Assembly: GCF_030272615.1 (NCBI RefSeq)
Contig: NC_081412.1
Span: 673,081,823-673,145,822, forward strand
Length of the DNA: 64,000 nt
Origin: Cryptomeria japonica
Lineage: Eukaryota; Streptophyta; Pinopsida; Cupressales; Cupressaceae
Direction: 5' to 3'
A program made the position numbers and the translations under genes. Below, piece after piece: positions 23,209 through 34,875 of this stretch (positions are counted from its first letter, which is position 1; each line of letters opens with the position of its first letter). The notes under the pieces are model-generated. The model saw only the letters and a program-made list of their open reading frames with translations. It ran no database searches and was not told where the DNA came from.

Positions 23209-24949
23209 ATGGCAGAAGCGGGAGCGGGAAAGGGAGCGAGAGCCCAAATTTCAAATCCTCGGCAAGGTGGGAACCCTGGTTCCAATGGTGAGATCAGCCA
23301 GATCAATGACGCTGGTCCTATTGGTGATAAGGACAAGCCCCTAGACCTCCCAGTCACTGTTGCTGACTCACAGTTTGATGGTACTCTGCTTGAGGTGATA
23401 GCGGATTCATCTAGGTATCTAGGGGAAGGGTCCAATGGGGGGCCCATTCCACGACTCTGTGCAAAGCGGGAGGGAGAAAATGAAATGGTCTTCCCTTTTT
23501 GGAACTAGACCAAATGGTAGATCCTCCCTTCCTCCTGTTAAGAATATTTTTGACCCTTCTGGTGGTAAGTTTTCTATCTCCATCCCTGACCAGGTTCTGG
23601 ACCATAATATCAATAGTATGTTGAACTCCTTGGTAGGGAAATTTATGGGTTTGTGCCCTAATATTGAAGTTGTCAGGGCCTTTGTCAAACGAAAATGGGC
23701 CCTTAAAGGAAATGTTGAAGTTTCGGCACTACCCAAAGGTCTTCTATCTTTTTCCTTTTCATGTGAAGAAGATAAGGTTAAGATCTTGTGCGGGAGCCCC
23801 TAGATGGTAGGAAAGACAACTCTGGTTCTTAGAAAATGACATCCAAAACTAAACATGAATGATTCTCTCCTAGCCCAAGTTCTAGTTTTGATAAAGCTTC
23901 CAGGATTGCCTCTTGAATATTGGGCAGAAAGTATCTTCTCTGGAATAGAAAGTTCTTTTGGCGAGCTGCTCTCTATAGACCCAGTCACTGCTTCAAAAAG
24001 AAGATTAACTCATGCAAGGTTCTATGTTGGAGTAGCCCCTGAGGCAAATATGCCAGAACAGATAGACCTAGTTTCAAAACTAGGAACCTGGAAACAACAT
24101 ATCGAATATGAAACTATTCCTTTTGTGTGCTTCCACTGTAAAAAAGTAGGTCATTGGGCAAAATCCTGCCCAAACAAGCAAAAGGTGGAACCCAAGCAGC
24201 CTCAGATTGAAAGTCAAAAGTTGCCAGAGAAACGGGTATGGCAAGTCAAAAATATAGAAAATAAGGAAGAAAACTCCAATCATTTTCTTCCTTTGGGGGA
24301 ATAGAAGGAAGCCTCAAACTCTATCTTTAGTCCCACAATACAGGAAGCAAAGAGATATGAAACAACCATAGCCAGTCCCATAAGAACAGCCCAAAAAAAG
24401 GAAATGAAAGATCAAAATGATCCTCCAAATGAGATAGTTGAAGTGGTTGATGACACATATGAAAGCAAGGCAGTGGAAGAAAGAGATTACCAACCTCAGG
24501 AAGGAGAGATCCTTGATCCCCAAGTTGAAAGGACTGACTTTTCTCTAGCCATACCAAGTTTTGAAATTCAAGAAGCCCAAAAATGTGCAATTTTGGGTAT
24601 GAATCTTTCAAATTCGGATCAGAACTCAAGAATAGTGAACAATGTTTCAACTGACTCCAGAACTCCTAAATGGGGTAATGAAGAAGAAATTTACAAAATC
24701 CTCATCAACCCGAAAGTGGCTCCTGTGATAGAAACGGAATGGAAGCAACCAAAATACAGGAACAAGAAAGAAGCAACTCCCTCAACATCTCTAATAAGGA
24801 AATCCAGCAGAATAGCTCAAGTTGATGTGGGATACATTTCCTCTTCCCTAGGATGGCCCTCTAACCACAAAGTTAGAGACAAGGAGGCCAGCAAGAACAT
24901 AGCAGATGGAACTCAAAAAACTTTCAAGGAGCTAGGAATTGGTAAGTAG
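23209..24949 (+). pseudogene. LINE-2 ORF1, DUF4283 and CCHC nucleic-acid binding protein
   Basis: The start ATG 23209 follows 34 bp of leader, with a Gly/Ala/Arg-rich N-terminus. The reading moves from frame 1 to frame 2 near 23450-23500, then continues through TAG stops at about 23801 and 24302 to the end at 24949. The middle part (about 23560-24100) has the DUF4283-like pattern of plant L1 ORF1 ('RKWALKG', 'IKLPGLPLEYW', 'RARFYVGV'-like). A zinc knuckle CFHCKKVGHWAKSC follows near 24130. The C-terminal part is acidic and then basic. By family, it coats the LINE RNA and goes with it to the target. Confidence 0.85.
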
Positions 24950-24951
24950 CT

Positions 24952-27900
24952 ATGAAGATAATTTCTTGGAACATAAGGGGATTAAATAATCCCCATAAAC
25001 ATGATATTATTAGGAATATGATAAGAGATAGCAATCCTGAAATTTTTCTTATTCAAGAAACCAAAATGAGTAGAGAAAAAGTTGAATCTTTGAAGTTCTT
25101 CAAAAATGGTAATGTTAGTGGGGGCAATTCTGAGGGTGCTTCTGGAGGCATTGCTACTATTTGGAATCTTAACACTGTTAAAGGTCAAGTCATTATTCAG
25201 GAAAGTAATTTTTCTTGTATCAAATTTGAGCACCTAAAAGATGGTTCTTCATGGGTTCTCACAAATATTTATGCTCCTAATACCTTAAAGGCTAGGAACT
25301 CTTTTTGGAAGAAGATCAGTCAGGCTAGGGACAACTTCAAAAATCTCAGTTGGATGGTTATGGGAGACTTTAATACACCTTTGAAAGAGGAGGAAAAATT
25401 TGGAGGCAATCCTCCTTAGCTGGAAAGTAGGATGGCCCTCATGGATTTTATTAACTCCCAAGCTCTTAATGACTTGGAGATACAGGGTTGCAATTATACT
25501 TGGACTAACAAGCAAAATGGTAATGACCTTATCCAAGTGTGTCTTGACAGAACTCTCATTTCTGATGATTGGTATAGTCAGTACTTATGTTCTTTGTCTG
25601 CCCATATTTGGGTTGGATCCGATCGTTTTCCAATCACCTTCAATGCTGAATTGATCAATAGAAAGAGAAACTGTCCCTTTAGATTTGAAAAAATGTGGAC
25701 CCTTCACCCCGACATTAAAAGAAATATTCAGAAATGGTGGAGTATCCAAGTTGAGGGAACAGCTATGTTCAAAGTTGTTAAAAAACTCAAAAGTGTGAAG
25801 GACAACATTTGACTCTAGAATAAAACCAGTTTTGGGAATATATTTGAGGCTAAGAGTAAAATTCAGGTAAACCTTAAAGAAATACAAGACCAGATCCAGA
25901 AGGATGGTTTCAGTACTGTGTCTATTGCTGATGAAAACGAGATCCTTAAGAAATACCATGACATTATTACCAAAGAGGAAATGTTTTGGAAGCAGAGATC
26001 GAGATGCATTTGGCTCAAGGAAGGGGACAAGAATACAAGATTCTTCCATATGTCAACTATCAAGCATAAAGCAGTCAATAGAATGAACAAGCTAGTTGTG
26101 GACAGTGGGGAGCTGGTCAAGGAGGATGAAATAAGGAATGAAGCTAAGAGGTATTTCTCGGACCTCCTAAAGAGGGATCACAGTCTGGATGCTGAAGCCC
26201 AATCCTCTTTTCTTCGGAACATTCATTGTCTCATTGATGCTCAAAATAATGCCTTCCTCTCTTCCATTCCCACTATCTTTGAAATTAAAAATGTTGTTTT
26301 CTCCTTTGATGGTAATAAAGCACCTGGACCTGACGGTTTCCCAATGTTCTTTTTTCAAGATTTTTGGGATATTATTGGTACTGATGTTGCCAATGGGGTT
26401 AAGGAATTCTTTGGGGCTATAAAACTCTTGAAAGAAATCAATGGTACTTTTATTGCTCTCATCCCCAAATTCAAGGTGCTGACTCTTTGGACAAATTCAG
26501 ACCTATTAGCCTCTGCAACTCCTTTTACAAGATTATTTCAAAGGTCCTGACTACTAGAGTTTTGTCTATCCTTCCTACCTTAATTAAACACCAGCTAAAT
26601 GGGTTTGTTCCTAGAAGACAAATTCTTGATTCCATTATTACAGTTCATGAGAACATTCACTCTCTTGTTAGAGCTAAGAAGCAGGGCCTCATCCTTAAGC
26701 TTGACCTCTCTAAAGCCTATGACAGGGTTGACTGGTCTCTTCTTCAGAAAGTTCTCACTTCTTTTGGGTTTGCCCCTAGAGTTGTGGATCTTTTCTCTTA
26801 ACTTACTACCTCTGCATCTTTTTCTATTCTTGTCAATGGTTCTCCTTCAACTTTTTTCCAAGCCTCGAGAGGTCTTAGGCAAGGAGATCCTATCTTCCCC
26901 ATCCTTTTTATTATTTTGGCAGAATGCTTTGGTTGGACCATGGATAATTTGGTGCAGCAAGGGTCCTTTAAGGGCCTCCAACCTTCTTCTGCTGACCTTA
27001 TTTGTTCCCACCAATAGTTTGTTGATGACACAATTATTATGGGGGAATCAAGTATCTCAGAAGCTAAAGTACTGAAGAGTACTCTGTGTGAATTTGCCTC
27101 TGCTATGGGGCAGCTTATTAACTGGGCCAAAAGTGATGTCTTTTTCATTAATACTCTAGAGAGAAGACAACACAGGATCAACAGAATTTTGGAGTGTAAG
27201 ATTACTGACCTTCCTGCTACCTACCTTGGACTCCCCATGGGGATTGCCCCTCCTGATTCCTTCTAGAGTTCTCTAGTTGACAAATTTCACAAAAAATTTG
27301 TAGGTTGGAAAGGGGCCCTCTTAAGTCAAGCTGATAAGCTCCTTCTCCTTAAGGCTACTCTTCAAAGTATTCCTATTTATGCTCTTAGTCTCTTCAGAAT
27401 TCCAGTCAAGTATGCTAAAGCAATTAAGAAAATTCAAAGAAGATTCCTATGGTTTGGGGTGGAGGAAAAGCAAAGAATGTCCTTGGTGGTTTGGGATTAG
27501 GTCTGTAGGCCGAAAAGCAAAGGTGTTCTGGGTCTCAGGAGGATTCATACTTTAAATGAAGCTCTCTTATCCAAACAAGCTTGGAGATGGATTCATTCTA
27601 ATTTTGAATGGTGTAAAATTTGGAGAAGTAAGTATTCTCTTCTATCTTCTTCTCTCTCTTCTTTTCTTAATTCGGATTTTAGCATAAATGGATCCCATAT
27701 TTGGAACCATGTTTCTAAATGTAAAGATGTGATTGCTAAAGGAGTGATATGGAAACTTGGAAATGGCAGAAAAGTTAGATTCTGGGAGGATCCCTGGCTT
27801 TTTGATAAACCCCTAATGGATTCCCATGAATGGGCATCCTATGCCCCTTCCTGTATTGGCTCTTTTCTCTCCTTAGTGGGAGATTACTGGGAAGGGAACA

Positions 27901-29141
27901 ATTGGCAGAACATTGATAGCATCCACCCTAGCCTTTCTAAGCTCAAGACCCATTTGTCTGCTATATGGTTGAATAATGAAGAGGAATTCTTGATTTGGAA
28001 ACATGATCTCAAAGGTATTTTAACTATGTCTTTGATGTATTGTGCCCTATCCCCCCCCCCTCTTATAAATCCTTTCTGGTCTAAAGCTTGGATTAAAGGT
28101 CTCACTCCCAAAATCAATTTTTTCTTCTGGAATATTCTCCAAAATAAGATCCTTACTGTTGACAACCTAAAAGGAAGAGGTTTTTCCCTTCCAAATATGT
28201 GTGTGTTGTGCTTCCAGGAGGAAGAGTCTGTGGACCACCTTGCCCTCCACTATTCCTTCTCAGCCACTGTTTGGGAAAGTTTCCTCAAGAGTTTTAGTTT
28301 AGCTTGGGTGTTTCCTAGTAACATCAGAGATTTGTTCTCCTCCTAACAAATTCAATGGACTGACTCTTTTCTGAGATGTATGTGGCAGCTCTCTCTTCCT
28401 CACATTTTGTGGGGTCTTTGGAAAGAAAGAAACAACCAAATCTTCAAGGATGTTTCCCTAAATTAGGATACTGTTTTCTAGAAAATTCAATGGGCTATCC
28501 AGGAAAATATGGGAATCATGGAGGGTCCTTGTTACTCAAATAACCCCCTGGAGTCAAATATCTTAAGGACTTGGAATATGAAGATCACTGATGGTCTTAA
28601 TCTCAGATACAATAAAAGGCTTGAAGCTAAATGGCAAACCCCTCCCCAAGGCTAGCTCAAAATCAATTTTGATGGTGCAGCCAAAGGAAACCCAAGTCCT
28701 TCAGACTGTGGAGCTATTCTTAGAGATCATAGAGGTATCTGCAAAGAGATGATTGCTGCCCCAATTGGAACCCAAACCAATCATAAAGCGGAAGCTATGG
28801 CAGCTCTTCAAGGCATAATCCTAGCTAGAAAATGGAATTGCCCCTATCTATGGATAGAAGGGGACTCAAATAATATAATAAAGTGCCTCAATGGGACTTC
28901 AAAACCCTCATGGTCAATTCATAACATAATCATCTCTGCTATTGACATCATTAGAACCTTTAAAAAATGTCATATATCCCATATCTATCGGAAGGCCAAC
29001 TGTTCAGCTGATTGGGCTGCCAATGTGGTGGTTAAGAATGAGACAATTACCACGTGTATGGGTGAGAGTGGACTCCCCGAATATGTTAGACAAATCATAA
29101 GTGATGAACGCTATCGAAGTACCCCAAAGACTCTTGATTGA
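24952..29141 (+). pseudogene. LINE-2 ORF2: endonuclease, reverse transcriptase, zf-RVT, RNase H
   Basis: ATG 24952 lies 2 bp after the ORF1 stop and opens with 'MKIISWNIRGLNN', the APE endonuclease start; 'FLIQETKM' and 'MGDFNTPL' follow. The RT has 'KAPGPDGFPMFFFQ', 'FRPISLCNSFYKIISKVLTT', 'LILKLDLSKAYDRVDW', 'RGLRQGDPIFPILFI' and the catalytic FVDD (27018-27029). Then come 'IQRRFLWFG', a CxxC zinc finger near 28205 and the RNase H. The frame changes once, near 26480-26500. Stops occur at about 25417, 25810, 26799, 27015, 27264 and several later points. It would nick target DNA and copy the LINE RNA there. Confidence 0.92.
28660..29141 (+). pseudogene. RNase H domain at the end of LINE-2 ORF2
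   Basis: 'INFDGAAKGNPSPSDCGAIL' starts the fold, with the first Asp. 'KAEAMAALQGIILAR' gives the Glu, 'LWIEGDSNNII' the second Asp, and 'RKANCSADWAAN' the last His/Asp region. The four acidic positions all seem to be kept. A stop lies just upstream, near 28655. The domain ends at the TGA of ORF2, 10 bp before ORF3. Confidence 0.88.
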
Positions 29142-29151
29142 TATCGTAATA

Positions 29152-31065
29152 ATGAAAATTACTGATGTAAGAACTTCAAGTTATTTCTATAATGAGAAAT
29201 TCACTCATAATAACATTGATGCCATCAATACCTATTTTATAATCAATCAAATCATTAAGGCCAACAACTCACATGCTTTCTGGGTTTTATTTTTAGCTCT
29301 GAAAAGATCTTTGTTTTACCAGCTCTACAAGTTTCAAAATTTGGATGTGAGAAGCTACATCATGGGTGGAAATAGGAGATGTTATGAGCCAAGTAGTTGC
29401 AAGGAGTGGAAATAGAAGGAAGAGGTGTGGGGTATTTTGTAGAAGGGTGGTCTTTCAAACTTCATAGAGAGACTCCATGACTGTGATGGAAGGGTAACTA
29501 GCCTCTTCTGCAAAAACTGGAAGAAGGGCATGCTAAAAATGGGTGACCAAATGGTCGAAATTAATGAAGATTTAATTGCTAAAGCTATGGGTCTCAATAG
29601 GGAAGGTTGTAAATTCTATAGAGACAGGAAGGTTAGTAGGGAAGCCATTGAAAGGTACCTAGTTACTGAGAAAGAGAAAAAAAGACTAGTAAAGTTGAGT
29701 AAAACCTATTACCCACCTAGGGCTTTTGACAAACCCTGGCGATAAATTCTCTTTGTTTGAATGTGGTATATAACTCTAGATGGTAGGTTTAGAAAAGTCT
29801 ATGGGTATCATTTTGTTCTATTAAACCATTTTAGGCATAATGATAAGGTGAATTTTACTTATTTCTTGCTTTTCTCAATGAATGCTTCCCTAAAAGCCTA
29901 CAAAGAGAATCCTCTGGGTGATACCGCAATGCACCAAGGTCTTATGGTCCTCATTTATGACCATTTAAAGGCCAATCAAATTAACCAAATGCAGCCCTCT
30001 GTGGACTCTGAGGAAGATATGTCTGATTCTACTTTTTTAGAGGAGGAGGAATCTGACAATGATTCCTCATCTGATAATGAGAATAGCTCTAATGACTCAG
30101 AGTATGAGAGTAGTAAGAAGAGGAAATCAAGACCCTCATCTTCTAAGGGAAAAAAACTTTAGAGAAAACCCTTGATTAGCATCTCTTCGGAAGAAGAGGA
30201 TTCAAATTATTCTAAGGAGAAGAAGAACCCTAAGGGGTTCCTAAAGAAGAAAAGTAAAAACCAAGCCCAGACTCGAAAAAAGAATAAGAAAAAAGAGGAG
30301 ACTGGCAAGGAACCAGAAGCTGACAAGCAAGCTAGGACCCTGGAAGCCAAGCATAGCCTGGAAAAGGAGACAATGGAAGAGACTCTCAAGGCTGCCGATA
30401 CTATTTCCACCCTCCATATCCCTAAAGATGAACAAGTAACCCCTGGAAAAGTGACTCCCTCCTCTGGCCCTCCTCCCGAGGCCTTGAATGGGTTTATGAA
30501 AACTATGGAATGGCTCATTGATGGTTACAAGAAAGCTATGGATGACTGTAAAAAACAATGCAATAGAGTCTTGATTCTGGAGACCATTAATATTGGAGAG
30601 GGGAATATAATGGCTGACTATATCGAGGATCTAAAAAACACTATTGCTAAAGTGGAAGACATCAAAGATGCTTTTAACCCCAAGTTTGAGAAGATTGAAA
30701 AGGAGATGCTAGACAGAAAAAGCCTTGCGGAAACTAGTGAAAAAACACTCTCGGATACAGTCACCAAAGTGGAAAAAATTGAAGAGGGCCTTAAGAACAT
30801 CACGAAGCAGAGTCTTAGTATTCTGAAAATCTCAGCTAATAATACTCATACCCTCATCAGTAAGCTTGATGATGACAAGGAAATCTATGAAATTGACCTG
30901 GACGCTGAAGGAACAGGGGAAGCTCAAGGTCCTAGAACCCGCACCAGAGGTAAGAGGAAGGAAAAGAAAATGAACAAGGATCTAGAAGAGATAAAAGCTA
31001 TCAGGGCTACCTATGATGAGCTGGTGATAAAGGTAGAGGACCTGCTAAAGAAAATTTCTATGTAG
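29152..31065 (+). pseudogene. LINE-2 ORF3, accessory protein (637 codons)
   Basis: ATG 29152 lies 10 bp after the ORF2 stop. The whole stretch stays in one frame, with in-frame stops at about 29413 and 29440 (TAG), 29743 (TAA), 29758 (TGA) and 30160 (TAG) and no frameshift. The N-terminal ~280 residues look globular: 'FIERLHDCDGRVTSLFCKNW', 'VEINEDLIAKAMGLN', 'YITLDGRFRKVYGYHFVLLN' and 'HQGLMVLIYDHLK'. An acidic Ser/Asp/Glu tract follows (about 30000-30110), then basic clusters (KKRKS, KKKSKNQ, RKKNKKKEE), probable nuclear signals, and a long coiled coil with heptad-like Leu/Ile spacing. I do not recognise a known family with certainty. It most resembles plant-transposon accessory domains (PF20167 or plant mobile domain type), which is inference. 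Confidence 0.8.
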
Positions 31066-31230
31066 TGTCTCCTCGATTTCTTTGTTGTGTTTTGTTGTTT
31101 TGTTGTTTTTTCTATTCGTTGGTCTTTTGGCCAGTCATTTTGTATGCGGTCTTTAATTCCTCTTGCTGCTCTTTTTCTATCTATGATGTAATGGTTTTGG
31201 GTCCTTAAAACCTATTTTTTAATCAATCAG
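31066..31230 (+). other. LINE-2 3' untranslated end
   Basis: T/G-rich 165 bp ending 'GGGTCCTTAAAACC' then TTTTTTAATCAATCAG. The end resembles that of the older LINE (CTTTTAATTAATCAAG at 19695-19710). No poly(A) precedes the TSD. Confidence 0.8.
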
Positions 31231-31248
31231 AACAACATAAGTTATACT
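31231..31248 (+). repeat. LINE-2 target-site duplication, 3' copy
   Basis: AACAACATAAGTTATACT, identical to 23157-23174. Confidence 0.93.
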
Positions 31249-31778
31249 TCAAGTAGAAGTTTTGGTATGTCCAAATTTCAATGAGTGAATGGTTAAAATA
31301 ACACAAATTTTGATTTCAATATGTGGCCTATTTTCATCAAATGGTTATTGGATTTTATTTTCATTATGATAGCAGAGATGGTTTTAATTGATATAGTTGT
31401 GATGTAGACATTTGTGAATTGGTAGGAGATTGATGCTAGTAAATTTGGTAGGGATAATGGTGTCACAGACTCTACTTATTCCTTTGTGTCTTTTTTGATG
31501 TTAGTATATTTTTAAGGTGTGTTGTATTGATTTCTAATTCTTAGGGGTAATGAATCTTTTTAATTGACGGATAATGATTTTACTTTTTAATTTGGGAGCT
31601 CTTATTTTAGCAATTCAATTCCCTAATTGTGTGAGGGATATTTGTAACAATTGGGCTATGAAGTTAGCCATGAAATATCTAGTGGTAATGTAAAGCACAA
31701 GAACAAGAGAAATAATATGTGACAAGAACAATCTATATTCTCATCAAGATGCAACTAGTTGGATCTACATACCATGTA
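31249..31778. other. Unassigned A/T-rich DNA
   Basis: 530 bp with no ORF or repeat that I recognise. It continues the DNA interrupted by the LINE (left part 23082-23156), so it is downstream flank of the 1.2-kb LTR. Confidence 0.4.
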
Positions 31779-31783
31779 CATAA
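31779..31783. repeat. TSD of internally deleted LTR element, left copy
   Basis: CATAA directly before an LTR start TGTTAG. The same five bases follow the other end at 33863-33867. Confidence 0.8.
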
Positions 31784-32931
31784 TGTTAGAATCAGAGATC
31801 ACTAAAAGGGGGGCTGAATCAGTGATCTATCAGAAATCAAATCCACAAACTTATTCTTTATCCACCGGTTAGTAATGCATAACAAAAAAGAACACAAACA
31901 AGCACCAAATAAACCACAAATCCACAACACCAAAATTTTTTACATGGAAAAATGGAAAGGGAAAAACCACGGTGGGGGTAGTACCCATAATATTCATATA
32001 CTATGGCTAGGAGTACATAAATAGGGAATGCACTTGCATTCAAGATCACTGCCTAGAGCTCATTGCTCAATTACAATGACCCAGAAGGCTACAACCTTTA
32101 GGGAAGCCTCACTGACTTACAATTTGATTACAATGAGAAAATACAATGAAATGAACTCTGAAATAGTATCTGATAATGCATGAATGAGTTAAGAGGGAAC
32201 TAAAAGATAGCCCTCTTTAATTACAAAATTGGAATATTATAATATTTTATTACAAAATTATAATATTATAATTTTTTATTACCAAATTGTAATATTCCTT
32301 TGTACATATTCTTCTTTTCAAGTAATCCCAATCAATGAAATTATTTTTTTAGAAACAATATCCTTATAAATATAGTTAGTTACAAGATATTTCGATTAAA
32401 TACAAGATTTCTTACTATGCTCGCTCTGCAAATACTTTGTTTCTATCTTAGTCGGATATCAGATTATCTGTAAACCAAATTCGCATGTGAAATTGTGCTC
32501 AATCACATCAAAACAGATCACCACAATAGTATTACACCAAAAACCAACCACCAATTTGATCTTATATATCCAATTTTAACAAAAATAATCTCCTTCAATT
32601 CGGCTTCAAGAAGTGTAATGTGTAGCTCCATATTAGCTTTAATCTTTAATCAAAATATAGCTCCAGACCAAAAGAGTGTAATCAAACACCTCCTAAAGAT
32701 CTTCTCATTCACCAAGATCACAAAATCAATCACCAAAAACACCACAGTCATCAAAACTCTTTTCTAACCAAAACATCACTGAGATAGTCCTGTTTAACTG
32801 GTTAACTCCTCCTTTTGGATAGGAGGAATCATGACTGCTAGATCAAATATCCAAGAAGAGTTTCTATCAATGATAATCCTAGACCAATAAGCAACTACCA
32901 GAAGTCACCGGATGAGTGTCAATTTCCAAAA
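31784..32931 (-). repeat. 3' LTR of the deleted element, with extra 200-bp block
   Basis: It begins (plus strand) TGTTAGAATCAGAG and ends at TTCCAAAA, a decayed CCAACA. It matches 33148-33862 over its right ~700 bp, except for 32191-32390, which the other copy lacks. Confidence 0.8.
32191..32390. repeat. A/T-rich block with inverted repeats, present in one LTR only
   Basis: It starts with a small hairpin (AAGAGGG..CCCTCTT), then a larger imperfect palindrome from GGAATATT to AATATTCC. It may be a small inserted element or DNA lost from the other LTR. I see no clear duplication at its ends. Confidence 0.55.
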
Positions 32932-33147
32932 ATCTCTCGCTTTTGCATTGATGGAAACACTCATGAAAAATGATTAAGTGTTGAAACCTGTGAAACTTGT
33001 ACACCAAATGAAAAAACATTAAGGTTCCCCTTAGATCAACAATTCAAAAATCTGCATCATGTAACTATACACTCCATACACAATCAACCTGTACATTTTT
33101 CACCTTATCTCCCCCCTTTGATAGAAATGTCAAAGATAGGGTGTACA

Positions 33148-33862
33148 ACAAGATCAGGAATGCACTTGCATTCAGGCTTACTGCCTAGAGCTCCCTTCTC
33201 AATTACAATGACTTGGAAGGCTACAAACTTCAGGGAAGTCTCACTGACTTTCAATTTGCTTACAATGAGAAAATACAATGAAATAAACTCTGAAATAACA
33301 TCTGATAATGTATTAATGAGTTTCGGTTAAGCACAAGATCTCTAACTATGCTCGCTCTGCAAATACTCTAATTTTGTCTCAATCAACTACCAAATTATCT
33401 GCAAACCAAATGTGCATGTGAAACTGTGCTCAATTGCACCAAAATGGATCGCCATAATAGTATTAAACCGAAAACCAATCACTGATTTGATCTTATATAT
33501 CCAGTCTTAACAAAAATAATCTCCTTCAAGTCAACTTCAAGAAGTGTAACATGTAGGTCCAAGTTGGCTTCAATCTTTACTCAAAATATAGCACCAGACC
33601 AAAAGAGTGTAATCACATGCCTCCTAAAGATCTTCCCATTCACCAAGATCACAAAATCAATCACCAAAAACACCACAATCATCAGAAATCTTTCCGGACC
33701 AAAAAAACACCAAGATAGTCCTATTTAACCAGTTAACTCTTGCTTTTGGATAGGAGGAATCATGACCATCAGATCAAATCTCCAAGAAGAGTTTCCATCA
33801 ATGAAAACCCTAGACCAATAAGCAACTATCAGAAGTCACCGAATGAGTGTCAATTTCCAACA
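33148..33862 (-). repeat. 5' LTR of the deleted element, truncated
   Basis: It aligns with 32020-32931 without the A/T-rich block. It ends CCAACA at 33862 and is followed by CATAA. The part of the LTR next to gag is missing. Confidence 0.8.
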
Positions 33863-33867
33863 CATAA
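33863..33867. repeat. TSD of internally deleted LTR element, right copy
   Basis: CATAA, identical to 31779-31783. Confidence 0.8.
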
Positions 33868-34161
33868 GCCTACTTACAATGGTAAGGCAATAGGGAAAGA
33901 GAGCACATAATAAATGTAGTCACATAAATCTATCTTTTTGTAGAGCATCAATAAATACATGTAGTTGAAAGAGATGTGAGGGTAGGTAGGAATTAGTTAT
34001 AACTCAACCACCCAACACAAGTAACTATGCATCCTAGGAAAGGACAATTCCATCTAGAGTGAAAATGCTCCAACTAGTCCTATGCAATTCCCTATGTAAG
34101 CTTAAGTAAAGTGTAATTATATATTAAAGATAAATGAAATGAATTAATTACACCAACACCA
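33868..34161. other. Unassigned spacer
   Basis: 294 bp, nothing recognised. Confidence 0.4.
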
Positions 34162-34875
34162 TGTTAGAATAACTAGTGGACAACTAAGAAGGGGGGGTGA
34201 ATCAGTTGTCAATAAATTATGAAACCTTAATCACACAAAAACTTTTATCAAAATGAATAAACCAAATATCGAATTAGAAAACATAGCAATTAAGCACAAA
34301 CATAAATCAAAGAATAGTTACCATCCATCCACAACACATAACACCAAGATTTGTACGTGGAAAACATGGTAAAGGGAAAAACCATGGTGAGAAGCCTACC
34401 CACAGTCAGATAATACTTCTGCGGTAAGTATGTGAATACAATAAGAGGGGCCTGCACATGTAGGAAGGCCAATGGCCTAGAGCACACTGGTCATGACAAA
34501 AGGAGCCTCACTAAATACAAAGAAATATAGACTACAATCCAGAAAGATGAGTGCACTACAAAAGTAGCATCTTCTATTCTTGAATACAGTTCCAGTTAAG
34601 CTTAACACTGGAGGTCTAAAACCTCTTTCACAAACCTAGCTCGATCACCTATGATCAACCAAAACCACTACATATGATTATAACCTTAATCGCACACAGA
34701 TAATCCCATTACCATCTGTAACCATGATCTAGAAAGAGATCTTACACCATATATATACCAACCTGGGACCTAAACAATTAGGTCAGCCACCTAAAAGATG
34801 ATACAATAAATTTATTACATAAACGCGCAATCCAGGTTGGCCTAAGACCAAAACAACATGAATCAATTAAATAAA
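34162..34875 (-). repeat. 3' LTR of minus-strand copia element, truncated
   Basis: It matches 40401-41100, starting TGTTAGAATAACTAG and including the GGGGGGGTGAATCAG motif. After about 34870 the match stops; about 480 bp of the LTR (its start on the minus strand) are lacking and replaced by LTR-like DNA of opposite orientation. Confidence 0.85.

Larger units (their letters stand above)
23175..31230 (+). mobile_element. Full-length three-ORF L1-type LINE (LINE-2 of window)
   Basis: 8,056 bp between perfect 18-bp target-site duplications. The order is a short 5' leader (34 bp), ORF1 (23209-24949), ORF2 with endonuclease-RT-zinc finger-RNase H (24952-29141), ORF3 (29152-31065) and a 165-bp 3' region. 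ORF1/ORF2 and ORF2/ORF3 are separated by 2 and 10 bp, so the three would be read from one RNA. The 3' end is TTTTTTAATCAATCAG, without a poly(A) tail. Plant L1 elements normally have two ORFs and end in poly(A). All ORFs now hold stops, so this copy is dead, but it inserted as a complete element. Confidence 0.92.
31784..33862 (-). mobile_element. Internally deleted copia-type element
   Basis: It consists of a complete left LTR (31784-32931), a 216-bp remnant and an incomplete right LTR (33148-33862), flanked by the perfect TSD CATAA. On the minus strand the remnant contains ATCAAAGGGGGGAGATA (near 33110), like the 3' end of copia polyproteins, and AAAAGCGAGAGAT just before the 3' LTR. All of gag-pol, and the inner ~240 bp of the 5' LTR, are gone. 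This is consistent with one deletion of the coding part after insertion. Confidence 0.8.

Noticed and set aside
30207-30558. Minus-strand frames opposite LINE ORF3
   Set aside because: Phe/Leu-rich shadow of the Lys/Glu-rich coiled coil.
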